This document shows, piece by piece, positions 28,274 to 39,726 of a DNA stretch of 64,000 nucleotides; within the stretch, counting starts at the first letter, position 1; the number at the start of each line of letters is the position of its first letter. The stretch comes from CAWCDJ01 sp963836015 (GTDB taxonomy: Bacteria; Acidobacteriota; Terriglobia; Bryobacterales; Bryobacteraceae): positions 186,001-250,000 of the forward strand of contig CAWIIF010000003.1 in the NCBI GenBank assembly GCA_963836015.1, written 5' to 3'. Under the pieces are notes generated by a model. The model worked only from the letters and a program-made list of their open reading frames with translations. It was not told the DNA's origin and made no database searches. The translations under genes were made by a program, and so were the position numbers.

Positions 28274-29680
28274 CTAGCCTTTCTTGGCGGGCTCGCCCCT
28301 GCCCATCTTCTCGATCTCGTTGAAGTAGACCTTGCGGCCTTCGTCCATTGCGAGATTCGAGAGAATCACGGCAATAGCGTCGTTCATGCCGACTTCGATG
28401 TTCGCCAGCGGCCGCTTCCCGTCGCGGCAGTTCTGGAAGAACGTTTCCAGCTCGACATCTACCGGGTTGCGCTGCTCTTCCTGAGCCAGCACGCCCTTGG
28501 ACATCAGCCAGCGGCGGGCGAATTTCGCTTCGCGGTCGAAGAACCCTTCCTTGCCCGAGAACTGCAGGTCGGTGGTCATGATCGGGATCGGTCCGTTCGC
28601 TCCTCCGGTAGCCACCATTGTGGCGCCCGCCACGAACGGCTTCTTCTCGTCGGCCTTCCCCGTCGAGACGACCTTGGGAGGCTCGCGATACCACCACGCG
28701 ATCGCGTGATTTACGTCGTCGCCGACAGTGATCTCGACCGTGCCTTCCGTACCCATGATGATCTCGCCCATCTCCGGCCGGTTCCCGTTGAAATACGGCA
28801 GGAACTGGTTCGTGCTGATTGACGAATACGTCATCTTCTGGCCCTTGGGGTACTTGTAGATGAGCTGGATGTTGTCGTAAACGTTGCGGCCGTCCAGCAG
28901 CGTATCCAGGCTCCCTAAGCCCATCACGAACTCCGGCGGCGAGCCGAACATCCAGTCCGCTACGTCCACCTGGTGGGAGGTCAGCTCGGCCGTCAGCCCG
29001 CCCGACATCGACCGGAAAACCCGCCAGTTGGCGATGTTGCTCTCGCCGCCCGGCTTCATGGTCCACAGTGAACTCGGCTTGTTCACCATATTGCGGTGCC
29101 ACTGCGCGTGGATGTGGTGGACGTCGCCGAGGATGCCCTGGTCCACCATCTTCTTCACCGTCTGGTAGAAATAGCTGTACCGGCGCTGCAGCCCGGTCTG
29201 CAGGATCTGCTTGGGATGCTCCGCATAGAGCGCGCGCAGCCCGTGGACTTCTTCCGGCTTGAAGACCAGGCACTTCTCGCAGAAGACGTTCTTGCCCGCC
29301 TTCAGTGCGTCGGTGGTAAGCGGATAGTGCACGAACAGCGGCGTGATCACGAACACCGCGTCGACATCCTGCAAGGCCAGCAGCTCGCGGTAGTCCTTGA
29401 ACGTCTTCGGATTGTTCCCGATCGTCTCCACGCCGTGCTTGAGGTTCTCCGCGTTGATATCGCAGAGCGCCACGCAGCGGCCATTGTCGATATTCTTCAG
29501 ATGTTTCAGCAGGTAGGACCCGCGGCTCCCGGTGCCGATCATGCCGTACTGCACCTGGTCATTCGCGGCCCTGACTTTCTGGATGGCGGGCGCTGCTGCC
29601 TGCACCGTAGCGGCCACGGCTGTTGCGGCTCCAGCCGCTTTCAAGAGATCCCGGCGGGAGAGGTCGTTTTCCTGTGCCAT
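28274..29680 (-). CDS. Tat-exported Gfo/Idh/MocA-family oxidoreductase
   Basis: A 468-residue NAD(P)-dependent sugar or cyclitol oxidoreductase. The start at 29680 gives MAQENDLSRRDLLKAAGAAT, a twin-arginine signal; the frame runs on upstream only as shadow of lhr. The Rossmann site is YGMIGTGSRGSYLL, and FCEKCLVFKPEEVHGL corresponds to the EKP loop, with Cys-Leu-Val replacing the usual Pro. The C-terminal MocA domain follows. Exported MocA proteins with Tat signals are very common in Acidobacteriota and Planctomycetota, where their NAD is thought to be taken along from the cytoplasm. Divergent from lhr, 45 bases apart. Confidence 0.9.
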   Translation of the reverse strand: MAQENDLSRRDLLKAAGAATAVAATVQAAAPAIQKVRAANDQVQYGMIGTGSRGSYLLKHLKNIDNGRCVALCDINAENLKHGVETIGNNPKTFKDYRELLALQDVDAVFVITPLFVHYPLTTDALKAGKNVFCEKCLVFKPEEVHGLRALYAEHPKQILQTGLQRRYSYFYQTVKKMVDQGILGDVHHIHAQWHRNMVNKPSSLWTMKPGGESNIANWRVFRSMSGGLTAELTSHQVDVADWMFGSPPEFVMGLGSLDTLLDGRNVYDNIQLIYKYPKGQKMTYSSISTNQFLPYFNGNRPEMGEIIMGTEGTVEITVGDDVNHAIAWWYREPPKVVSTGKADEKKPFVAGATMVATGGANGPIPIMTTDLQFSGKEGFFDREAKFARRWLMSKGVLAQEEQRNPVDVELETFFQNCRDGKRPLANIEVGMNDAIAVILSNLAMDEGRKVYFNEIEKMGRGEPAKKG

Positions 29681-29725
29681 ATGATGGGCAAACCTCGACT
29701 GAGAGTATTTCTTCCGAATTGTAAC

Positions 29726-33820
<4,095 letters not shown>

Positions 33821-33890
33821 CCGGCCTGCGCCCTTACGGTCTCGAAAGGCGGATGCGGTTGGCGCGATACAATGCCCGTGGAGGAAACCC

Positions 33891-35090
33891 TTGTTCACCG
33901 CCACGGCCAACCTGCTTCTGCCCTCGACCGTCACCGGATCTTTCCCGCGCCCCCGCTGGTTCGACGTCAGCATGTGGGGCAGGCCGCTCGATACCTGCAT
34001 GCTCGACGTCCGCTTCCGCGAGAAGTTCCAGGACGCCCTCGCCGTGGTGATGAGCGACCAGGAGCGCGCCGGCCTCGACATCCTCAACCATGGCGATTTC
34101 CACGTGGACGAGGACCTCGCCGGCCGCGCCTGGCACCACTATCCGCTGCAGCGCTGGGCCGGATTCGAGGGTGACCACCTGCAGCCGGAGGAGACGACCG
34201 CGCCGTGGCTGCACTATCCGCCCGGTACGCTGCTCAACGAAATCTACACCGGGTGGCGATGGCCGCACGTGGTGGATAAGATCGAGCACCGGCCGCTCGA
34301 CTATCCGAAGCTGTGGCGCCTGGCGCAGGGGAAGACTTCCAAGCCGGTCAAATTCGGGACCTGCTGCTCCCAGGTAATGGCGCTGTTTCTCGATATCCAC
34401 ACTCCCAAATACAAGGACAAGCGCGAAGTCATCTGGGACATGGCCGAAGCCATGAACAAAGAACTGCTGGCCCTGCGCGCGGCGGGCTGCCGGTGCATCC
34501 AGATCGAGGAGCCCACTTTCCACTTCATGGCAAACACGTTCGGCAAGGACCACGCGGAAGTGAAATTCATGATCGACGCCTTCAACCGCGAAGTCGAGGG
34601 GCTGGACGATGTCGAGCTCTGGATCCACACCTGCTGGGGCAATCCGAACATGCAGCGCGTGATGGAAGATACCAGCTACGCCAACTCGATCGAGATCTAC
34701 CTCGAGCGCTGCCGCGGCGACGTCTGGACACTCGAAATGAAGGACCGCAACCGCAAAGATCTGGAGCTGTTCGAACCTTTCAAGCACGACCTGAAGAAGA
34801 AGATCGCAGTGGGAGTGGTGAGCCACCGGGTGCTTCAGGCGGACCGGCCGGAAGAGGTGGCGGCCGAAATCCGCGCCGCGCTGCGGTACATTCCGCCCGA
34901 CCGCCTGATCGTATCGAGCGATTGCGGCTTCGGCCGGCAGGGATGCAACCGCGAGATCGCGTTCTATAAAGCCGCGGCGATTGCGCAGGGGGCCAACATC
35001 GTGCGCCGGGAGCTGGGATTGCCGGAAACACGAGTGCCGGCGGCCGACCCTATGCTGCAGATCGACGTCGTCCCGGGACGGACTTCCTAA
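33891..35090 (+). CDS. MetE-like (cobalamin-independent methionine synthase C-terminal) methyltransferase
   Basis: A 399-residue single-domain member of the UROD/MetE-like superfamily. The TTG at 33891 is chosen because GGAGG lies six bases before it and the protein then begins TATANLLLPSTVTGSFPRP, the conserved opening. A -10-like TACAAT is at 33868-33873. Likely zinc ligands are His and Cys in WIHTCWGNP, Glu in QIEEPTFHF and Cys in SSDCGFGR. Such short proteins lack the folate-binding N-terminal domain of true MetE and move methyl groups from other donors, or act as epoxyalkane:CoM-type lyases; the substrate is open. The stop overlaps the convergent gene by 4 bases. Confidence 0.82.
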   Translation: MFTATANLLLPSTVTGSFPRPRWFDVSMWGRPLDTCMLDVRFREKFQDALAVVMSDQERAGLDILNHGDFHVDEDLAGRAWHHYPLQRWAGFEGDHLQPEETTAPWLHYPPGTLLNEIYTGWRWPHVVDKIEHRPLDYPKLWRLAQGKTSKPVKFGTCCSQVMALFLDIHTPKYKDKREVIWDMAEAMNKELLALRAAGCRCIQIEEPTFHFMANTFGKDHAEVKFMIDAFNREVEGLDDVELWIHTCWGNPNMQRVMEDTSYANSIEIYLERCRGDVWTLEMKDRNRKDLELFEPFKHDLKKKIAVGVVSHRVLQADRPEEVAAEIRAALRYIPPDRLIVSSDCGFGRQGCNREIAFYKAAAIAQGANIVRRELGLPETRVPAADPMLQIDVVPGRTS

Positions 35091-35719
35091 GATTGGAACA
35101 GGGCTGAGTCGTGCGTTTGAGGCTCGTAACCGTGGCGGAAACATTGAACGACCGGTTGCGGGGTCAAGACCGTGACGGTCCGGTGTTTAGGCCGCCGCTC
35201 CTTTTTCGCATAGCGTTCCGGCGTCCAGAGCAGGAGCGCGTCGTCCCATACTAGATAGGCGGATCTGTCGGTCTGTACAAAACAGCCGTTGGGCAGCGAG
35301 TTCACATCCGCCTCGTAAGTCAGTTTCCTCCGCTGGTTGCCCACCCGGGCCCGATGCAGTTCCGCGTCGATTTCAGGGGCACGGGGAGACTCGCCCGGCG
35401 CCGTCTGATGCGCACGTTTCCATGCGTCCTTGAATGCGTTGAAGCGCTCCCGGCGGCACTCCGCGCACGGCCTGTGCCCCGCAGCAAACGCCACGGCTTC
35501 GTCCAGAAAGAAAAGCTCTGTATAGTGCCCCGGAGACATCACGGAACGGTGCCGGCCCTTGAATTCCAAAACGCAAGCGATCCAACACCTGCTTTTGAAC
35601 GGGCGGACGATCTCCCGTCGATCGTCGTGCAGGGCGCCGCCGCGGTTGCCCATCATCGTCCCACGGGCGGGCGTACGAAAGATGACGCCGAAGGGATCCA
35701 CGCGGTTCTGCAGCGGCAT
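35087..35719 (-). CDS. Conserved hypothetical protein with HxCxxC motif
   Basis: A 210-residue cytoplasmic protein that I recall only as an uncharacterised conserved family. It begins MPLQNRVDPFGVIFRTPARG, then GNRGGALHDD, CVLEFKGRHRSVM and ELFFLDEAVAFAAGHRPCAECRRERF. The last has a GHRPCAEC cluster that could hold a metal, as in Ada-type domains, though only two Cys and one His are close together. A third possible Cys is in SLPNGCFVQTD. It ends by overlapping the MetE-like gene by 4 bases. It follows the pseudouridine synthase gene by 19 bases on the same strand. Confidence 0.7.
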   Translation of the reverse strand: MPLQNRVDPFGVIFRTPARGTMMGNRGGALHDDRREIVRPFKSRCWIACVLEFKGRHRSVMSPGHYTELFFLDEAVAFAAGHRPCAECRRERFNAFKDAWKRAHQTAPGESPRAPEIDAELHRARVGNQRRKLTYEADVNSLPNGCFVQTDRSAYLVWDDALLLWTPERYAKKERRPKHRTVTVLTPQPVVQCFRHGYEPQTHDSALFQS

Positions 35720-35738
35720 TCCGACTCCGAATTTCCAA

Positions 35739-36446
35739 TCATCGCACTGAAGGCGGCGATAATGCCCGAAGAAGCGATTGAAAATCCGGGGGGAGTCCGC
35801 AGTCGACGGAGACGCTCTCCCCGGAGCGCGGATGAGTGAACCGGAGATGCGCCGCGTGCAAGGCGACGCGGGCGATGCGCCGCTCCGACGCCTCGGCCGG
35901 GCAGTACTTCCGGTCGCCGATTACCGGGTGTCCGATCGCCGAGAACTGCACGCGGATCTGGTTCTGCAATCCCGTCACCAGCGTAACTCGGACGAGGGAG
36001 GCGGCCGACAAGGGGCGCTCTACGGAATAGCGAAGTTCGGCGCGAGCCCCTTGGGGGTCCCGGTCCGTCGTCAACTTTTGAAACATCCCTTCCCGCCGGA
36101 AGCAGTGAACCAGCGTCGCATCTTTGGCGGCGACCTTCCCGCGGATTACCGCGAGATATTGCCTCTCCGGAGAATGGGCGAGAAACTGTCGCACGAGTGC
36201 ATCGCGATCCGCCTCGGTTTTTGCGAAGAGCAAAACACCGGACGTAAAGCGGTCGATACGATGGACGACAAACGCTCGTTGTCTCCTGGTTCTCAGGGCC
36301 GCCGAGAGGAGCGACCAGGCGGACGGAGCATCCGAGCCTTTCACAGGCACGGCCGGAAGACCGGCGGGCTTGTTCAGAGCCACGACGGCATCGTCTTCGT
36401 AGAGCACGACCAGGTCCCGTTGTTTTCTGCCTGGACGATTCTTCAT
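35739..36446 (-). CDS. RluA-family pseudouridine synthase
   Basis: A 235-residue rRNA or tRNA uridine isomerase. The catalytic Asp is in VVHRIDRFTSGVLLFAK, the RluA signature, preceded by VVALNKPAGLPAVP. The C-terminal LVTGLQNQIRVQFSAIGHPVIGDRKY is a variant of the usual TGR.HQIR motif, with LQNQIR. There is no N-terminal S4 domain, so it resembles the short members (RluA, TruC, RluE-like). The precise target base cannot be read from the sequence. Its start lies 19 bases after the stop of the 389-residue orphan. Confidence 0.88.
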   Translation of the reverse strand: MKNRPGRKQRDLVVLYEDDAVVALNKPAGLPAVPVKGSDAPSAWSLLSAALRTRRQRAFVVHRIDRFTSGVLLFAKTEADRDALVRQFLAHSPERQYLAVIRGKVAAKDATLVHCFRREGMFQKLTTDRDPQGARAELRYSVERPLSAASLVRVTLVTGLQNQIRVQFSAIGHPVIGDRKYCPAEASERRIARVALHAAHLRFTHPRSGESVSVDCGLPPDFQSLLRALSPPSVR

Positions 36447-36465
36447 GGGCCGGTCCCGCGGGGAA

Positions 36466-37635
36466 TCAGGCGCGCAGTTGCTGGTTCAAGTGCGAGGGGA
36501 GCACGCCCGGATTGTATCGCCAGTGGATCGCGCCCAGGTAGACGACGTCGTAGTAATCGGCGCTCCAGGTAAGGAACTCGGCCGAAGTAGTGAACGACGC
36601 AGGAAGCGAATCGATGAAGGCGCCCGGATTGTAGGGCACGCCGGCCTTCGCGGCGATGACCATGGACTCGTGGTAGCTGTGCATGCCGCCGCCGACCAGG
36701 TAGCCGATGATGGCGAGGGTGTACTGTTTCAGCAGTTCGCCGCCGCCCAGGCCGCCGAAGGCAATCGCCGCCTGCAGCAGGCTGCCGGTAGTGCCGGAGA
36801 TCCCCGCGCCAAAGAGGAGGTTGCGGGCATCCAGGTCATCGTAGTAGGCATCGGCCTCGTCGTGCCGCTTCCGATGGTGATCGCGGACGAACATGTCGAC
36901 GCCGCGATTCCGAGTCTGGTCGATCGTGCCGACCACGGAGGAATCGGACACGGGGACGGTGCCGGCGACCGTGGTGGCGGCGGCTCTGCCGGGAGCGTTG
37001 ACGCGGCCGCGGCGGTCTTTGTCGTCGAACCAGTCGCCGCGCAGCATGGGACCCCAATGGTCGTAGGGAGTGGTGGGCGTGCCGCCGATCTTCGGGAGGA
37101 CCTTCCTGCCGACCGCGTCGTGTACGGCCAGTTTCTGTTCGAGGCGGCCCATCGAAAGGACGTCGACGATGGCGGTGAAGACATCGGTAGGGCGCATGGT
37201 CTTCTTATCTACTTCCGAAATCCGGCCGAAGCCTTTGCCGCCGCCGGTGAAGAAATAGTGGCCAATCTCGTCGTAAACGATCTTGACGGTAGCTTCGTTG
37301 TCCCGGAAAAGCGCGGTGGTCAGGTACCTCTTCACGCCGGCGCTGACGGTGCCGACGGCGGTGGCCGTATAACCGGGGTTGCGAAGCGCGAACGCTCCGA
37401 GCAAGGATTCACAGACACGCCGGCGCTGCTGGCTGACGTTGGTATCGTACGGTTTCACGCCTCCCGTGGCGCGCCAACTGGTGTGCTGACCTGTCAGAGC
37501 GTACACCACCCTATCGCCCAGGATGCCCCAAGGCACGTAGCTCTCGTCCTTCGTGCGCGGGAGTTTCCCGCCGGGAGCATTGAGTTCGGTGTAACCACGC
37601 GGATCGGTGAGACTACGAATCAGAAAGACGGCCAT
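36466..37635 (-). CDS. Hypothetical protein, 389 residues, unrecognised
   Basis: I do not recognise it. No signal peptide, and at most one hydrophobic stretch (LLQAAIAFGGLGGGELLKQ through IIGYLVGGG, about residues 295-330). The N-terminus is MAVFLIRSLTDPRGYTELN. It is rich in Gly, Arg and Tyr, with HH and RDHHRKRHDEAD near residue 260, and the C-terminus is aromatic (SADYYDVVYLGAIHWRYNPG). The middle YDEIGHYFFTGGGKGFGRI looks like a folded enzyme or toxin core but matches no motif I know. TATACT sits exactly 6 bases before the ATG, so the mRNA is probably leaderless. Composition matches the neighbours, so recent transfer is not evident. Confidence 0.65.
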   Translation of the reverse strand: MAVFLIRSLTDPRGYTELNAPGGKLPRTKDESYVPWGILGDRVVYALTGQHTSWRATGGVKPYDTNVSQQRRRVCESLLGAFALRNPGYTATAVGTVSAGVKRYLTTALFRDNEATVKIVYDEIGHYFFTGGGKGFGRISEVDKKTMRPTDVFTAIVDVLSMGRLEQKLAVHDAVGRKVLPKIGGTPTTPYDHWGPMLRGDWFDDKDRRGRVNAPGRAAATTVAGTVPVSDSSVVGTIDQTRNRGVDMFVRDHHRKRHDEADAYYDDLDARNLLFGAGISGTTGSLLQAAIAFGGLGGGELLKQYTLAIIGYLVGGGMHSYHESMVIAAKAGVPYNPGAFIDSLPASFTTSAEFLTWSADYYDVVYLGAIHWRYNPGVLPSHLNQQLRA

Positions 37636-37641
37636 CGGTGC

Positions 37642-37647
37642 AGTATA
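37642..37647 (-). promoter_or_regulatory. -10 element of the 389-residue gene, leaderless position
   Basis: TATACT on the minus strand ends six bases before the ATG at 37635, with no Shine-Dalgarno between. No good -35 is seen. Confidence 0.45.
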
Positions 37648-37697
37648 ACAGGGCGTAGGATCGGCTCCGGCCTGGCGCCCGCCTGCTCAACTTCCCT

Positions 37698-37703
37698 TAC
37701 AAT
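37698..37703 (+). promoter_or_regulatory. -10-like element of the LysE-family gene
   Basis: TACAAT lies 13 bases before the ATG at 37717, in the divergent gap with the 389-residue gene. A leader of about 6 bases would result. Confidence 0.35.
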
Positions 37704-37716
37704 CCAGTAAGATCAC

Positions 37717-38337
37717 ATGTACGAACTCAACTTGCTGATCCGGGGCTTGATCACCGGGTTTGTCATCGCAGCTCCAGTGGGGCCGGTAAACGTGTTCTGC
37801 ATCCACCGGACGATCGAAAGAGGATGGAAGGCGGGTGTAGTCGCCGGCCTCGGAGCGGCCGCCGCCGATACCATTTACGGCGCGGTCGCCGGCTTCAGTA
37901 TCAGCTTCGTTATCGCGTTGCTCATTCGCGAAATCTTCTGGGTCCGGCTGGTCGGCGGCATTCTCCTGATCGGAATCGGCGTCATGTATTTGCGCCGGTC
38001 GCCTCAGCCTCTTGACACGGGCAAGGACGGCGCCGAGCACTCCGATGTGACCTCGGCGTTTCTGATGACCCTGATGAATCCGACCACGGTGCTGTCGTTC
38101 CTCGCCGTTCTGGCCGCGCTCCGGATGGACGAGAGCCGGCCCTGGGGGCAAACGGTGTTTCTGGTGGCTGGGATTTTCCTCGGGTCAATGACTTGGTGGA
38201 TTGTGCTCAGCGCCGCTGTCAATCACTTCCGCGAGAAGATCAACGACCGCATGATGCTTTGGATGAACCGCGCCGCCGGCATGGCGATCGGCGGCTTCGG
38301 CATCATCACTCTGATCCTGAGCCTGAAGGCGTTTTGA
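37717..38337 (+). CDS. LysE-family amino-acid/metabolite exporter
   Basis: A 206-residue inner-membrane protein with six predicted helices. The family signature is in the first helix (LITGFVIAAPVGPVNVFCI) and is followed by RTIERGWKAGVVAGLGAAAADTIYG. The conserved Asn-Pro of the middle region is in LMTLMNPTTVLSFLAV. LysE/RhtB proteins export lysine, threonine, homoserine lactones or similar. It precedes a PLP decarboxylase by 24 bases on the same strand, so exporting an amine or amino acid connected with that enzyme is conceivable. Confidence 0.9.
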   Translation: MYELNLLIRGLITGFVIAAPVGPVNVFCIHRTIERGWKAGVVAGLGAAAADTIYGAVAGFSISFVIALLIREIFWVRLVGGILLIGIGVMYLRRSPQPLDTGKDGAEHSDVTSAFLMTLMNPTTVLSFLAVLAALRMDESRPWGQTVFLVAGIFLGSMTWWIVLSAAVNHFREKINDRMMLWMNRAAGMAIGGFGIITLILSLKAF

Positions 38338-38361
38338 GACAGCGGCGCTACCATCGAGAAG

Positions 38362-39705
38362 ATGAGAGCCTTATTGAACCTGACGGCGGAGACTGCGGCG
38401 CGCTACCTCCAGGGCCTGGAGGATCGCAGAGTGGCACCATCGCCCGAGGCGCTGGCGGGGCTGGCTGAGTTGGACGAGCCTCTGCCGGAACTGCCGATGG
38501 ATGCCGCATGCGTGCTCGAGACGCTGGATCGCATCGGTTCCCCGGCGACAATGGGCATGGCCGGGCGCCGCTACTTCGGATTCGTGATCGGCGGCTCGCT
38601 TCCGGCGGCGCTGGCGGCCAACTGGCTGGCCGGCGCCTGGGATCAGTGTCCGGGCCTGTTCGCGGCATCGCCGATCGGGACCGTGCTGGAAGAAGTCTCC
38701 CTGAACTGGCTGCTCGACGCGCTGAAACTTCCGGCGGGCTCGGGCGGTGCATTCGTGACCGGCGCCACTGTAGCTAACTTCACCGCCCTGGCAGCCGCGC
38801 GCCACTCGGTACTGGCACGCCGCGGATGGGACGTTGAAGCCGACGGGTTGTTCGGCGCTCCGCCGGTCACGGTGGTGGTGGGAGACGAGGCGCATCCGTC
38901 GCTGATCAAGGCGCTGGGGATGCTCGGCATGGGGCGTTCGCGCGTGGTCCGGATTCCGGTTGACCGCCAGGGCCGCATGCTGGCTGCTGAAATGCCCGCG
39001 CTGAGCGGACCGGCTATCGTCTGCATCCAGGCGGGAAACGTGAACACGGGAGCCTTCGACCCGGCGGCAGAGATCTGTTCGAGAGCTCACGGGGCAGGTG
39101 CGTGGGTGCACGTCGATGGCGCCTTCGGGCTGTGGGCGGCCGCAAGCCCGGAATCCGCTCACCTGGTGGAGGGCGCAGCCGATGCCGATTCCTGGGCCAC
39201 CGACGCCCACAAGTGGCTGAACGTGCCGTACGACAGCGGTTTGGCATTCGTGAGGGATGCGGCGGCGCTGAAGAGCGCCATGTCTCTGACGGCCGCCTAT
39301 CTGCCGCAGGGCGGACATCGCGAGCCTTCGCAGTACACGCCGGAGCTTTCCCGACGGGCACGCGGTGTGGAGATCTGGGCGGCGCTGAAATCGCTGGGCC
39401 GCTCCGGCCTGGCGGATCTGATCGAACGGACCTGCCGCCTTGCCCGCCGTTTCGCCGAGGTGCTGCAGCAGGGAGGCTATGAGGTTCTGAATGAAGTGGT
39501 GCTCAACCAGGTTCTGGTTTCGTTCGGAGACGCTGCCCGTACCCGGCAGGTGATCGAGCGGGTGCAGCGCGATGGCACCTGCTGGTGCGGGCCGACAGAA
39601 TGGCAGGGACGCACCGCGATGCGCATCAGCGTCTCGTCGTGGGCGACACGAGATGAGGATGTAGAACGCAGCGCGGCTGCGATTCTGCGTGCGGCGGCGG
39701 ATTAG
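38362..39705 (+). CDS. PLP-dependent group II amino-acid decarboxylase-like enzyme
   Basis: A 447-residue fold-type I PLP enzyme. Visible are GAFVTGATVANFTALAAAR (cofactor phosphate loop), a His in VGDEAHPSLIKALGM, the Asp in WVHVDGAFGLWA and the PLP lysine in SWATDAHKWLNVPYDSG. These are the marks of the aromatic amino-acid/glutamate/diaminobutyrate decarboxylase family. No signal peptide. The substrate is not determinable by eye. It is probably cotranscribed with the LysE exporter upstream, which suggests a decarboxylate-and-export pair. Confidence 0.88.
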   Translation: MRALLNLTAETAARYLQGLEDRRVAPSPEALAGLAELDEPLPELPMDAACVLETLDRIGSPATMGMAGRRYFGFVIGGSLPAALAANWLAGAWDQCPGLFAASPIGTVLEEVSLNWLLDALKLPAGSGGAFVTGATVANFTALAAARHSVLARRGWDVEADGLFGAPPVTVVVGDEAHPSLIKALGMLGMGRSRVVRIPVDRQGRMLAAEMPALSGPAIVCIQAGNVNTGAFDPAAEICSRAHGAGAWVHVDGAFGLWAAASPESAHLVEGAADADSWATDAHKWLNVPYDSGLAFVRDAAALKSAMSLTAAYLPQGGHREPSQYTPELSRRARGVEIWAALKSLGRSGLADLIERTCRLARRFAEVLQQGGYEVLNEVVLNQVLVSFGDAARTRQVIERVQRDGTCWCGPTEWQGRTAMRISVSSWATRDEDVERSAAAILRAAAD

Positions 39706-39726
39706 GATTGCGCGCCGACTTTCGAA

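Noticed and set aside
28258..28300. Inverted repeat GCCCGC/GCGGGC between the convergent pmbA and MocA genes as a terminator
   Set aside because: No T-run on either side and the right half is coding; too weak to call.
29096..29725. N-terminal extension of lhr by 210 codons
   Set aside because: It lies inside the opposite MocA gene and is unlike any Lhr.
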